This document shows positions 51,808 through 63,045 of a stretch of 64,000 bases of DNA, one piece after another. Below the pieces are notes generated by a model. The model saw nothing but the letters and a program-made list of their open reading frames with translations, was not told where the DNA came from and searched no databases. The first letter of the stretch is position 1. The number at the start of each line of letters is the position of its first letter. The DNA is from Cepaea nemoralis (lineage: Eukaryota; Mollusca; Gastropoda; Stylommatophora; Helicidae), in contig JACEFZ010003502.1 in the NCBI GenBank assembly GCA_014155875.1, positions 1-64,000 of the forward strand, given 5' to 3'. Made by a program: the position numbers and the translations under genes.

Positions 51808-52035
51808 GTTGCATATCCCTTACAGGACATTGCAGTCAACACCAGCATTTTCAGCTGCTGTTGTTGTAATAGGCATGTTTTACGTTCAGTAGTTTGCTAT
51901 TGCTTTCTGAGCGACCTACTCTCATATCCCTGTAAGTTACCAGCGAAGCGCGAACCGCTGCCGATTCTCGCAGCTGCTGTTTTCCCCACGTGGATATACG
52001 GGATTATGAACAATGTCGTTAACATCCTCGGCCTG
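51808..52035 (-). mobile_element. tRNA-derived SINE S2 copy
   Basis: It contains tatcccttacaggacattgc, agtcaacaccagcattttca, agtttgctattgctttctga and, at the head, gcgcgaaccgctgccgattc (inverted B-box). Confidence 0.75.
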
Positions 52036-52299
52036 GGAGACCGGCACATCATCATTAACTACAGCATATACTTTACATAATTCACATTTATAAGTCGAAA
52101 GATCTCTACGACGTAAATGCAGAAAACGACGAAGAAGGCAATGTTGTCATTGATAACCGCGGGAGCGCGGGACCCCGCGAGTCTGATAAGCGTAATCAAT
52201 TCACTGCCCGAACTTTGTTAGTCGTAAGAACTCCGACGCGGAGCAAACACGGCAGGGGACTTCCGATCATCAGAAGTAAACCCCCTTCCCCAAGCATTT

Positions 52300-54055
52300 C
52301 GGACCATTATGATTGATCTTGAGGACGCGTACAACAGAGTACCATTGGATTGTTTAATGCTTCAGCTTCTTGAACTCAAGATAAGTCCTTTCCTCCTGAG
52401 TTCGATCGTTGCAGCGCTCTTCCAACGGAAAGTAGTTTTTAGATGTGGCAGTTGGACTTCAGAACCAACAACAATATATCCTGGCCTACCACAGGGATCG
52501 CCATCCATTATCTCCAGTGCTGTTCAACGCCTACACTGAGAATCACCAGCGAGCAGATCACGGGACCAGGGAGGGCATTGTCATATGCCGATGATGTTTT
52601 AGTGTATCGTCAGGGTAAGGATAGAGATCAGGCTGCTGCGGAACTACAAACCGAACTCAATCACATAAGTACATGGTGTGTTGAAGCTGGGGCAATGGTC
52701 AACCCAACAAAGGCAACAGTGACATGGTTCTCTTTGAATAATCATATTGTCAACACTCCAACACCAACTGTAAAGTTGTGTTCAGAGACTGTGGAAAGAA
52801 CGCAGGCAATGAACTACCTGGGGATACGTTTTGATCGAAGCCTTGCTTATATCGAGCACATAGACCAGGTGATAACAAAGGCCAAGCGGGGTTTGGCTGC
52901 GATGCGGGTGATGGCGGCAGCAAATTGTGAAGAGCGCCATCTATGTCTTCTGTACGAAGGACTGGTCATGTCTGTTTTTGAATATACGATGCCTATCCTG
53001 ACTCTCAGCCGTAAGCAGATAGAAAGGATGGAAAGGACAAGAACGAAGTCATGCGCATTATTCTTGGATGCGCTACCTTCTTGATTTTCCAACCATTGAA
53101 GACAGAATACAAATTTGCAGAGCACGTGCCTACCTCCGAGTTAACGCAAACACACAACATCCACTGCATAGTGAAATTATGAAGGTGAAGGGCAGTAGGT
53201 TAAAAAGAGGAAGGTCGTGGATGGGTCAAGCCGAGGGCATTCTTAAACAGGTATGTTCACTTGAGGACTTAGAACCTGGCGAGGAGTGGGTACAAGTGCC
53301 AACAAATTTCTGTGCGTCTCTTTCAGTCTGCATCCAACTAAACAGAAAATGCAGACAAGAAAATCCGGCTGCTGTGGAGGCGGAAGTACAAGCTTTGATT
53401 TTCGAGAATTCGTTAGACGGTGATGCTGTCATATACACAGATGGTCGGTCGTCCGACATGTGAGAAGCTCATGGGCTTTTACGGCGCAGGCAGGAGGGAG
53501 AAGTGTGAAGGAGGACTCTGGTGCTTTTGCTGAGACCACAAGTAGCCAGACTATGGAAGTCATGGCAGTAAGTAAAGCAATAACATGGCTCGAGACACAG
53601 ACATTCACTAGGGCATGTTTTCTTAGTGACTCAATGAGTATGCTCAAGAGGATAGAGATGGGGTGGATCCGAAGAGAGTGGTTGCTGTCTCTGGAGAGGT
53701 CTCGGCTGGCAAAGATTAGTTTTATCTTCGTGCCAGGACATGCGGGAGTACAAGGAAATGAGCGGGCTGACAAGCTCGTAGGTTAAGCTACTGTGGAGGG
53801 CGGACGTGCTATGGACCAGGCTGACATTCTGAATGCTCTACGAGAAGTAAGACTGTTGCGAGAACCAAGCGATGACTGTGAATCTACAACCATGGTCAGA
53901 CTGCAAGAACTGCAGATTAAAAGAGGTGTTGCCAAACAAGAACACTACGCAATAAGCCAAAGAAGATTGATTAACCAACACAGAATGGTGTCGTGAGCTG
54001 CTACACGCTGCGGGATTTGCTGAGGAGGGGATCCGAGCACTTATAAAAAACTGAA
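52300..54055 (+). pseudogene. RNase-H LINE ORF2 (RT + RNase H), truncated and frameshifted
   Basis: RT motifs in order: IDLEDAYNRVPLDCLMLQLL and GLPQGSP (52309-52510), then after a frameshift LSYADDVLVYRQGK (YADD, about 52585), and MNYLGIRFDRSLAYIEHIDQ. A linker reaches VIYTDGRS (about 53430), the start of RNase H. After another shift, TMEVMAVSKAITWLETQTFT and PGHAGVQGNERADKLVG complete the RNase H (53540-53786). The endonuclease half is absent. The order RT-RNase H fits I-like LINEs. It shares its 3' sequence with copies at 1056-1682, 14805-14866 and 51355-51800. Confidence 0.88.
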
Positions 54056-54062
54056 TGTTTCG

Positions 54063-54741
54063 ATGTGCAATGAGGATGATCTGTCGACTAACTCACTAAC
54101 TTTCTTAATTCTCTTTGGGTTCGCTCTTGTCCGGGTCATGACTTCAGTTTTCAAATTCATTATACCTTCATCGCAAGTATTTCTTATTATTGAGCCTATT
54201 ATCATGCCAAAGTGGAAACCATCTTATGATACTAATCGGAAATATAATGATCAATGGGAAAAGACATTTGTGTGGCTCAAGAAATCCACTGACGGTTCTG
54301 AACAGGCATATTGCAAATTGTGCCATTGTAATATTGTTCCAAGACTTTCAAATTTCGCAAATCAAGCAACAACAGAAAAACACAAGCGGAGTGCGCCATC
54401 TTCTTTACAAAAAACACTTTCAGTGAAGGCAAAAAGCAAGATAATTGATGATCAAGTCAAATTAGCAGAGTTGCAAATTGCTGTTAGCATGGCCTGCCAT
54501 AATGCCATACGCACCATCGATCACTTTCACTTAGGTGAAATAATGGTAGCCCATGGATGTGGCAGCACTCTTGGTCAGATAAAATTGCACAGAACGAAGT
54601 GCATATCACTAATAAGAAATGTTATTTCCCCGTCTTTAATAAATGATCTAATTCTAGATCTGCAAAACAAGAAGTATACACTCATCATTGATGAGTCCAC
54701 TGATGTCTCGTTCCAAAAGTATTTGTGCATTTTAGTTAGAT
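54063..54741 (+). pseudogene. hAT transposase, N-terminal part (BED finger)
   Basis: The frame reads PKWKPSYDTNRKYNDQWEKT, then AYCKLCHCNIVPRLSNFANQ and TEKHK, a C2H2/BED-like zinc finger (C-x2-C...H). Next comes YTLIIDESTDVSFQKYLCIL, the first catalytic Asp region of hAT transposases. It is broken at VR by the RTE insertion and resumes at 57962. Confidence 0.88.
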
Positions 54742-57700
54742 CAATCAATCATGTGCCATGACGGAAAGCGTGGGCGGTCATGACTCGCCATTTCACTCGA
54801 TCACCAGAGTCGTGGATCAGCTCAGTGTTCCTGTCTCGTCCATGCCATGTGGTCAAACCATCCAGGTATTTTCCTCTCGGTCTTCCTCTTTGTCTGCTCC
54901 CTTCGATCTTGCCAGTTGTCACTCATAAGTTCTCCAATCCATTTCTTCTCATAACATGTCCAAAATATTTTGACTGTCTACGTCTAATTTCTCTAATCAA
55001 TTTACGGTTTTCATTTGTCTCCTGTAGTACTTGGTCATTGGTTTTTCTGTTGTTGTCTGTCCATGGTAATCTTTGCACTTTCCTCAGAAACCACATTTCT
55101 GCAGCAATCAGATATTTTTAAGCTTGATTGCTCATTGTCCAAGTTTCACATCCACACAAAAACAAAAACAAAAAAACAACAGGCCCTATGTATCCCTTCA
55201 ACACTCTTTTTCTCGTTTCAATTGACATCTTTTTATTGGTTAGAATGTATTTCATTTTGCTAAAGGCTACTTTCGCCATGGCGATTCTTGTTCTAATCTC
55301 GTCAAGGCATCTTCCATCAGATGTTATGACTGCTCCGAGATAATTGTACCAATTCACTTGTTGAAGAACAGTCCCATTTACTTGTATATTACAGTGTGGT
55401 ATTTCGTTCTTCCTAGTGACTACCATAACCTGTGTCTTTTTACAATTTAATTCTAGCCCCAGCTGTTCACTGTGTACAACAACCGCATTTACTAATTGTT
55501 GCAGATCCTGCGCATTGTCTGCAGTCAATACTGTATCATCTGCATATCTAATGTTATTGATGTTTCGTCCTCCAATGCTGATTCCATTTATGTCTTCTAC
55601 ATTTCTGAAAATATTTTCACTGTAAAGGGAAAAAAGATCTGGAGACATTACACAGCCCTGCTTAACACCTCTTCTAATAGGCTGATATTGTCCCACTTCA
55701 CTATCAATCCTTATGGCTGCCTGTTGTTTCCAATATATGTTTTTTATAAGTCTAATGCCTTTCCCATCAATTTGTAGATGTGCAAGCATATCCACCATGT
55801 TGACATGTCTAACTATATCAAAAGCCTTTGTGTAGTCAACAAAGCAAAGATGTATATCCTTGTTTACTTCTATAGCACGTTCAATAACTGTTCGCAGCAT
55901 ATACACAGCATTTACTGTACCCTTTCCATCCTCAAACCCCCATTGTTCTTCCCCTATTTCAAGTTGTATTTTCTTCCTCACTCTTTGCATGATAATTCGT
56001 AGCAAAATCTTTGTGATGTGACTCATTATACTAATTGTTCTATGTTGATCACATTCCAAGGCTCCTGATTTCTTTGGGATTGCAATAAATACAGAGTTAC
56101 ATAATTCAGAAGGTACATTTCCAGAATCATATAATGTGTTCAGCAGTCTGGTGACTTGATCTATTCCATATTCTTCTAAAGCATTAATCATTTCTGTTGT
56201 GATGTTATCTACACGGGGCGCCGTGCAAGCTTTCATATGCTTAAGTTCATTTCGAACCTCCATCTCCAAAATTGGTGGGCCTTCATTATTACATCTAATA
56301 TCATACTGTTCCTCTCTGTTATCATCATAAAGGTTTTTCACATAATCTGTCCATACATGTAGAATCTGATCTGTTTCTATTATGATTTTGCCATCTTTAG
56401 TTTGTAGACAGCCTGCTGATGTACTCATTCTTTTATTAGTAATTTCCTGAATTCTTTTGTGCACTAATTTGGTATTTTGTACTGTTGTGTTGTTTTTCAA
56501 TTTCTAAGCACTTTTCCTCCTTACATAATATTCTGACTTGTCTGTGAATTTTTTCTTATGTGGTAGAATTATTTTTGTTGAGTCTTCTTGTTTCCATTAG
56601 GGTAAAATTTCTTCAGTCATCCATTTCTTACGACCCGCCTTCTTTAATTTTGGAATAGTTGTTTCTGCAGCCAAACTGATTGAATTCTTTAACATTTCCC
56701 ATTGATCATCCACATCCTGGAATAGGATCTCTAGATCAGACAATATATTAAATCTTTTATGTATTTCTATGTTGAATTTGTTTTGTATTTCCTTGTCATT
56801 ACTCAATGTATACAAATCATATTTAGTGTTTCCTGGTATATACTTGACTTTCTTCAACTTTATCCTAAATGTTCCTATAAGTAATCTGTGGTCACTATAA
56901 CAGTCAGCACTGGGAACTGTTTTTGCTATTGTTAATGTGTTTCTAAATCTTCTGCTAATCAGAATGTAGTAAATCTAGTTTCTAATCCTGCTATAAGGAC
57001 TCCTCCATGTCCATAATCTTCTAGGTGTTGCTTAAACCAGGTGTTTCCTACAATCATTTCCTGTTATTTTGCCCACTCTACGAGTCTGTATCCTCTTTAA
57101 TTTCTCTCTCCTAAACCATAGTTTCCTACTGTGTATCTATCACCTTGATTTCCTACTCTTGCATTGAAGTCCCCTATTATGATGTTTATTTCTGAATTTT
57201 TACATTTCTTTAAGGCAGACTCTATGTCATTATAAAATTCATCTACATTATCTTCACTAGATTCTCCTGCTGGAGCATATACTTATATAACATTTATTTT
57301 AAAAGGTCTGCCACTTAATTTAACTAATAGAACTCTGTCCGACACGGCCCATTATCCTTTAACAGATTTAGATGTTTTCCGGTCCAAAATAATTGCCACT
57401 CCCCTTTGTCGACCTTCACCTCCAGAATAAACAATCTTATAATATTCATCTATCTTGATGCCCGCTCCTGTCCATCTCGTTTCGCACATCCCTAAATATT
57501 AATTTTTTTTTCTCTTTTCATTTCTTGTTTTATGTTATCTAATTTTTCGTCGTCGTTTAGCGTCCTAACATTCTATGTTGCTAATTTTAATGTCTCTGTT
57601 CTTGTCTTGCGATGGTCAGTCTTTAGGCGAATCATATTGTACTAGGCACTTTTAAAGAGGCAGTTTGGCGTTGCTTTCCTCTATAACAGTAACCATATTG

Positions 57701-57949
57701 GTCAGGTGACAGCAGCCATTGTCTCTCGAAAGAGATCCTCTGCTTGCCATCGCGAAACTTGAGACCATAACCAACAAATATCTGTCGGCTGACCTCAAAA
57801 TTTCATCGACCACCTGCCTTCTTTTGAACACTTCCAATAAACGAATACGAAATAACACCACATAATCTACAAAAAACCACTAAACAATGTTTCTCTTAGA
57901 ATAAACGCGTCACGTCGTCGCCATTTCACCGGAAGTTTCTCTCTTTTTT
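54742..57949 (-). mobile_element. Near-full-length RTE LINE inserted in hAT, 12-bp TSD
   Basis: ttttagttagat flanks it at 54730-54741 and 57950-57961. At 3208 bp it has the usual RTE length. The minus strand starts after 57949 with short leader sequence. The endonuclease part (about 57600-56860) shows degraded N(V)RTLNDDEKLDNIKQEM and IIGDFNARVGNQG motifs with stops. The RT ORF is at 56500-55118. The 3' end has the shared RGRP..KYL tail region and ends in tgattgattga. It is inactive but fairly young. Confidence 0.93.
55118..56500 (-). pseudogene. RTE reverse transcriptase, 460-codon frame
   Basis: Motifs in order: KACTAPRVDNITTEMINALE; VFIAIPKKSGALECDQHRTI; GKGTVNAVYMLRTVIERAIE; LCFVDYTKAFDIVRHVN (first Asp); RRGVKQGCVMSPDLFSLYSE; NIRYADDTVLTADNAQDL (catalytic YADD); NWYNYLGAVITSDGRCLDEI. 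Both catalytic regions are intact. The frame then runs out of register at an A-rich stretch (55150-55180), losing the last ~100 residues. The upstream endonuclease is stop-ridden, so no working polyprotein is likely. Other RTE scraps in the window are related to this copy. Confidence 0.92.
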
Positions 57950-57961
57950 TTTTAGTTAGAT

Positions 57962-59460
57962 ACCTGAGCGATAAAAGAAATTAAATTACTACAAGTTTTC
58001 TGGGTTTGATTCCAGTTCAGGAGGCTACATTAGATAATATATTTAATTTGATTAAAAATGAAATTGAAAAATGTAATCAATCATTAAAAAATTGCAATGA
58101 TTTTGCATCAGATGGTGCTTCCAGTATGGTTGGATGCAACAATCCTGTTTGGTCAAGAATGACAGATGTATCTCCTTCATGTGTTCAGTATAAGTGTGTT
58201 TGCCATTCATTAGCATTGTGCATCAAATATGCAGTGTCAAAACTACCTTCAAACATTGGATTTTTACTGAAAGAAATACCAAATTGGTTTAGACATAGCA
58301 ATCTAACACGAGAAGCATGTAAAGATTTATTCAAATTTATGAACTCAACGACAGAATTTCAGCAAGCTAGAACTGCACCACTTCCTTTTGAGAAAATTTC
58401 TTCTACTCGCTGGCTTGTCCCGAGAAAAGTAATGTTCAACATTCTAATGGATTGGGAAGAACTCAAGGCTTATTCTATTTCTGCTGAATTAGCAAATTAT
58501 GACACTAAATTTAATTCACGACTTATAAATTAAATGCTTCTAGATCAAAGAAACTACCTTTATTTTCATTTTGCAACCCCTATTGTGCAGGAACTCGAAA
58601 GGTGCCTTTTTCTGAAAAATAAGGCAGATCCTCACGAATTGCATGACGAACTATTTCTGCATTATAAGAGTCTTAATAGTAGGATTTACGATACCAATAA
58701 TAAGAAAAAAGATATCTCTAATGTTGATTTTGGCTTCAAATTTCTGTCAGAGTGTGATAACTACATTCAGAAAAGTTATGATACGAAAATTAATTGCCAA
58801 CAAGAGGTCTTAGATCTCAAAAAAAACAAAAAAAAAAAAAAAAAAAAAACGATGCTTATCCATGCTAGAAGAAGCAATTGATGAAGTTAGAAATCGGCTT
58901 CCTTCAGCAAGAAATATATTTAAAGATCTAACCAATTTTAGCAATGGAATAATCTTAAACCAGGCTTCTATACCACTTTTTTCGAAATTGCCCTTAGAAA
59001 ACCACGACACTATTATTGAAGAGCAATACAGAAAATTGCCTTTTATAGATTGGAAGAAAGAAGATCAATTTAAAGAAAATTGACTGCCTAAAGATACAGA
59101 GCAGTTCTGGCAAGGAGTCATGAAACATCCCCAATTTAAAAAAAGTTTGCTTCTTTTATTTTTATTTGCTTAATAACATCTATTAGCAATGCTGCAGTGG
59201 AGAGGATGTTCTCTCTTTTAACATGCATAAAACCAAAGCAAGGAATAGACTTCAGCTGTCTCTCTTAGAAGCAATTATTAGAATTAAATAGAGCAGAACT
59301 ATTATCTTCAAACAAGTGCTGTAATGATTTTGTTCCTTCATCCAAAATGTTAAATGATTTCAAAGCTGGGATTGTATATTCTAATGAATCCTGTATTGAA
59401 TTTCTCAACAATGAAGAGGAATACTTATTTGAAGAAGAGGTTTTCGTGTGATGCAAGTAT
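57962..59460 (+). pseudogene. hAT transposase, C-terminal part
   Basis: The frames read GFIPVQEATLDNIFNLIKNE, with FASDGASSMVGCNNPVWSRM (second catalytic Asp) and CVCHSLALCIKYAV; then KISSTRWLVPRKVMFNIL (RW motif); after a stop, LYFHFATPIVQELERCL; then NRLPSARNIFKDLTNF; and finally a degraded dimerisation end. A stop at 58531-58533, an A-run near 58820-58848 and a shift near 59090 make it dead even without the RTE. Together with 54063-54741 it is one full hAT gene of the ZBED/SCAND3-like type. Confidence 0.88.
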
Positions 59461-59895
59461 ATTTTAATATATCTTTTTTACTGGGCAATGTATGGCTTTT
59501 TTGGCTTTTTTATTTGGGAGACTTTATTAATAAACGTTTGGTAATAATGAGAGATTTTATTACCAAACGTTTGGTAATAATTCCGTACATTATTCCCAAA
59601 CGGCTGGTCAAGTGACGTTTACTACCGCCGTCTGCTAGTCTGTCTTTTGTTTTCAAGCTCTTTTTGAATTTCAACTACATACATTAGTTTATTCCATAAA
59701 ACTTTAATGTTCATATCTCAGTTAATGCCTAGATACGTTACTTACTTCTTAACGTTGAATTTGCGTACGCATGAGATGAAAGTAAGCCTGTAGATGACAC
59801 TGCAACATTTGTTTTTATGAACTCCGAAGTGAGGGTTCAAAGGTGACAAAGTTCACACAGGGTTAAATTATTTGTTGAGTACACTTCTTCTTTTT

Positions 59896-60463
59896 TTAGG
59901 ACATTGCAGTCAATACCAGCATTTTTAAGCTGCTGTTGCTGTTGCAGCAAGTTCTACGTCCAGTAGTTTGCCATTGATTTCTGAACAACCAGCTCACATC
60001 CAAGTAACCAGCGCGACGCAATCCGCTGCCAATCTCGCCCAGGTATTTACGCCTAGGCCTTCCCCTTGGTCTGTTTCCTTCAATCTTGCCAGTTGTCACC
60101 AAGTTCTCCAATTCATTTCTTCTCATAACATGCCCAAAATATGTTGACTGTCTACGTCTAATGTCTCTAATCAGTTTACGATCTACATTTGTTTCTTGAA
60201 GGACTTGTTCATTGGTTTTTCTGTCCGTCCATGGTATTCTTTGAATTGTCCTCAGAAACCACATTTCCACAGCCATCAGATGTTTTTTTTTTTTTTTTTC
60301 AGCTTGTCTGCTCATTGTCCACGCTTCACGTCCATACAAAAGAACAGGCTCTATGTATCCCCTCAACATTCTTTTTCTCGTTTCAATTGACATCTTTTTA
60401 TTGGTCAGTATGTTTTTCATCTTGCTAAAGGCTACTTTTGCCATGGCGATTCTTGTTCAAGCG
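59896..60463 (-). mobile_element. RTE fragment fused to SINE S2 3' sequence
   Basis: The minus strand reads MAKVAFSKMKNILTNKKMSI, then GYIEPVLLYGREAWTMSRQA, FGHVMRRNELENLVTTGKIE and GRPRRKYL, the RTE C-terminus. At about 60048 the sequence switches to S2 body (ggcagcggattgcg ... gcaaactactgg ... tattgactgcaatgtcct), ending near 59897. A poly-A/T run sits at 60284-60300. Confidence 0.8.
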
Positions 60464-60534
60464 TCGAGTTTCTCAGTTCTATATTGTAGTTCATAATGTT
60501 TAATAGTTTGTTTATTAAACATTTAAAAAAAAAA

Positions 60535-60605
60535 ATGCCGACAGAGAGTCGAACCTCAGTCTCCACCATAGCAGGCGGAAACACCAGCCACTACACCACC
60601 AAGGA
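60535..60605 (-). other. tRNA-like segment inside E1
   Basis: On the minus strand the A-box tggtgtagtgg and the B-box ggttcgactct lie in tRNA spacing, beginning tccttggtgg. A T-run follows and the acceptor does not pair. Its neighbour aataaacaaactattaaaca is shared with E3 (7528-7545), so the segment belongs to the E family. Confidence 0.55.
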
Positions 60606-60639
60606 TACAATAACATTTCCTTTGTTTTTTTTTTTTTAG

Positions 60640-60865
60640 CATATCCTTTACAGGACATCGCTGTCAACACCAGCATCTTTCAGCTGTATGTTGATTTCTT
60701 GGCAAGATTACGCTCAGTAGTTTGCCATTTCTTTCTGAGCGGCCGGCTCACACACATTGTAAGTTACCGATGCTATTCGAACCACTGCTGATTCTCACCG
60801 TCATCACATTACCGACGAGAATATACGAGATTACGGAGAAAAGCCATAACCTCTAAGCCACGAAG
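60640..60865 (-). mobile_element. tRNA-derived SINE S2, best-preserved head
   Basis: The minus strand reads gcttcgtggcttagaggtta (A-box) and cagtggttcgaatagc (B-box), then aatggcaaactactgag, cttgccaagaaatc and gtgttgacagcgatgtcctg. It is inserted in E1. Confidence 0.8.
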
Positions 60866-61209
60866 CGTTTCCACAAACATGAATAATGTAGTCAAACCTA
60901 TGTCACGTGACCGCGAATCACGTGACCAGCCGTTTGGGGAATAATGCGAAATTTTATTACCAAACGTTTGGTGCATCCGCGAATAATCACGTGACCCGCC
61001 GTTTGGGAATAATGAGAAATTTTATTACCAAACGTTTGGTGCATCCGCGAATAATCACGAGACCCGCCGTTTGGGAATAATGCGAGATTTTATTACCAAA
61101 CGTTTGGTAATAATCACTTCGTTACTTACTCTTAACGTTTGGTAATAATCACTTCGTATTTATATTATTATTATTCATGGCGTCTCTTTTATATTACTTC
61201 GCTATATAT

Positions 61210-61375
61210 AGGTAGAAGAGATCCGATGACAAGACACACCCCTGTCGTACTCCTAGCTTTATCTGTTCGTGACTTCCCTCTTTATTTCCCATTTTTATTG
61301 CTGCTACTTGGTTCCAGTAAATATTCTTTATTATACTTAAATCTTTCCCATTAATGTTGATATCTTCCAACATAT
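61210..61375 (-). mobile_element. RTE reverse-transcriptase scrap
   Basis: gatgacaagacacacccctg, attgctgctacttggttcca and ttcccattaatgttgatat resemble 2020-2200 and the RT core of 54742-57949 (minus). Confidence 0.45.
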
Positions 61376-61394
61376 AATATTAAATCATGCAATT

Positions 61395-62821
61395 CAACTG
61401 CGCATGCATTTCCCTAGTTGCTTAGAGCTTAGTTTCAGACAGCTCCAAGAGAAGTGCAGAGAACAGAGGAAGCCATTATATATTGCCTTCATCGACCTCA
61501 CAAAGGCATTTGACCTCGTGAGCAGAAGCGGGCTTTTTAAGGTCCTTGAAAAGGTTGGATGTCCACCCACCCTTCTTAGTCTCGTGAAATCACTCCACGA
61601 AAACATGCAGGGGACCATTTTAGTTGACGGCTGAAAATCCAAGTCATTCAGCATCAGCAGCGGAGTAAAGCAGGGCTGCGTGTTTGCTCCTACACTCTTT
61701 GGTATCTTCTTCGCCGTTCTCTTAAGGCAGGCATTTGGGACTGCCACTGAAGGTATATACCTCCACACAATATCTGATGGCAAACTTTTTAACCCATCAA
61801 GACTCAAAGCAAAGACGAAAATAAGATCAATATGCGTAAGAGAACTACTTTTTGCAGATAATGCAGCACTGACTACTCATACAGTAGAAGATCTCCAAAG
61901 GCTCATAGATCGTTTTGCAGCCGCCTGCAAAGACTTTGGGCTCACCATTAGATTAAAAATAAAACACAGGTGATGGAACAAGATGCTGGTGCGCCTCCGT
62001 CAACCAAAATTTCTAATTACGAATTGAAGGTCGTCCACGAGTTTGTGTATTTGGGGTCGACAATATCAGATAATATTTCATTAGAGACAGAAATCGACAG
62101 ACGCATTGGAAAGGCAGCCACAACATTTTCCAGGCTAGCTAAAAGAGTTTGGGAGAATAATAGACTAACAGAGCGTACAAAAGCTCAAGTATATAAAGCT
62201 TGTGTTGTTAGCACACTACTCTATGGGTCTGAATCCTGGACCCTGTACTCAAGACAGGAAAGCAAGTTGATTTCCTTCCACATGAGATGTCTGAGACGTA
62301 TCCTGGGCATAACATGGAAAGACCACATAACAAACAAACATGTGCTTGAAAGAGCAGATGTTACCACAGTGCACACCCTCCTAAAGCAGAGACGCCTCCG
62401 GTGGCTGGGCCACGTATCTCGAATGGAGGATGAACGTATTCCCAAAGATCTCCTATACGGAGAACTAGCCACAGGAAAGAGGCCAACCAGAAGACCCCAA
62501 ATGCGATATTGGGATGTGTGTAAACAAGATATGAAAACCCTTGGAATAGATCCAGACACGAGGGACAGAGTTGCAACAGACAGATGCTCCTGGAGAAGAG
62601 ATGTACGAAACGGAATGGCGCTCTTTGAGCGCAGTCTGATCAAACAAACTGAGGAGAGGCAGCACAGGCTTAAAACGCAGACACTTACTGCGGGACTTGT
62701 CTCGTCTTACAGATGCGGAAACTATGACAGGAATTGTCACTCTCGCATTGGACTATACAGTCACCAGCGGTGCTGCCAGGCACCTCCCAAGCGGCACAAA
62801 TCTATAGTCCTTCAGGACTGA
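61395..62821 (+). pseudogene. L2-like LINE ORF2 fragment (RT to C-terminus)
   Basis: The plus strand reads QLQEKCREQRKPLYIAFIDL, then TKAFDLVSRSGLFKVLEKVG (first catalytic Asp). After a stop (Trp/TGA, 61632-61634) come VFAPTLFGIFFAVLLRQAFG and LLFADNAALTTHTVEDL (YADD replaced by FADN). The last 283-codon frame reads FVYLGSTISDNISLETEIDR, LLYGSESWTLYSRQESKLIS, HMRCLRRILGITWKDH and RLRWLGHVSRMEDERIPKDL. It ends at a stop at 62819-62821, directly before the tail. The 5' half is missing. The style is that of L2/CR1-group LINEs. Confidence 0.88.
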
Positions 62822-62827
62822 AAGAGG

Positions 62828-63045
<218 letters not shown>

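Larger units (their letters stand above)
59515..61170. mobile_element. MULE-like element E1, nested insertions
   Basis: The ends are gggagactttattaataaac and ...taataatcacttcg, as in E3/E4. Inner inverted blocks are acattattcccaaacggctg (59587-) and ccagccgtttggggaataat (60926-60945). A 24-bp perfect palindrome (half-site ttattaccaaac) occurs at 59557-59580 and 61090-61113. The right end holds 2-3 tandem ~67-bp units. Inside lie an RTE/SINE chimera (59896-60463), a tRNA-like segment (60535-60605) and a SINE S2 copy (60640-60865). No clear target duplication was found. Confidence 0.75.

Noticed and set aside
60535..60605. Functional tRNA-Gly-like gene
   Set aside because: The acceptor stem does not pair and the anticodon arm is weak. 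It lies inside a transposon family.
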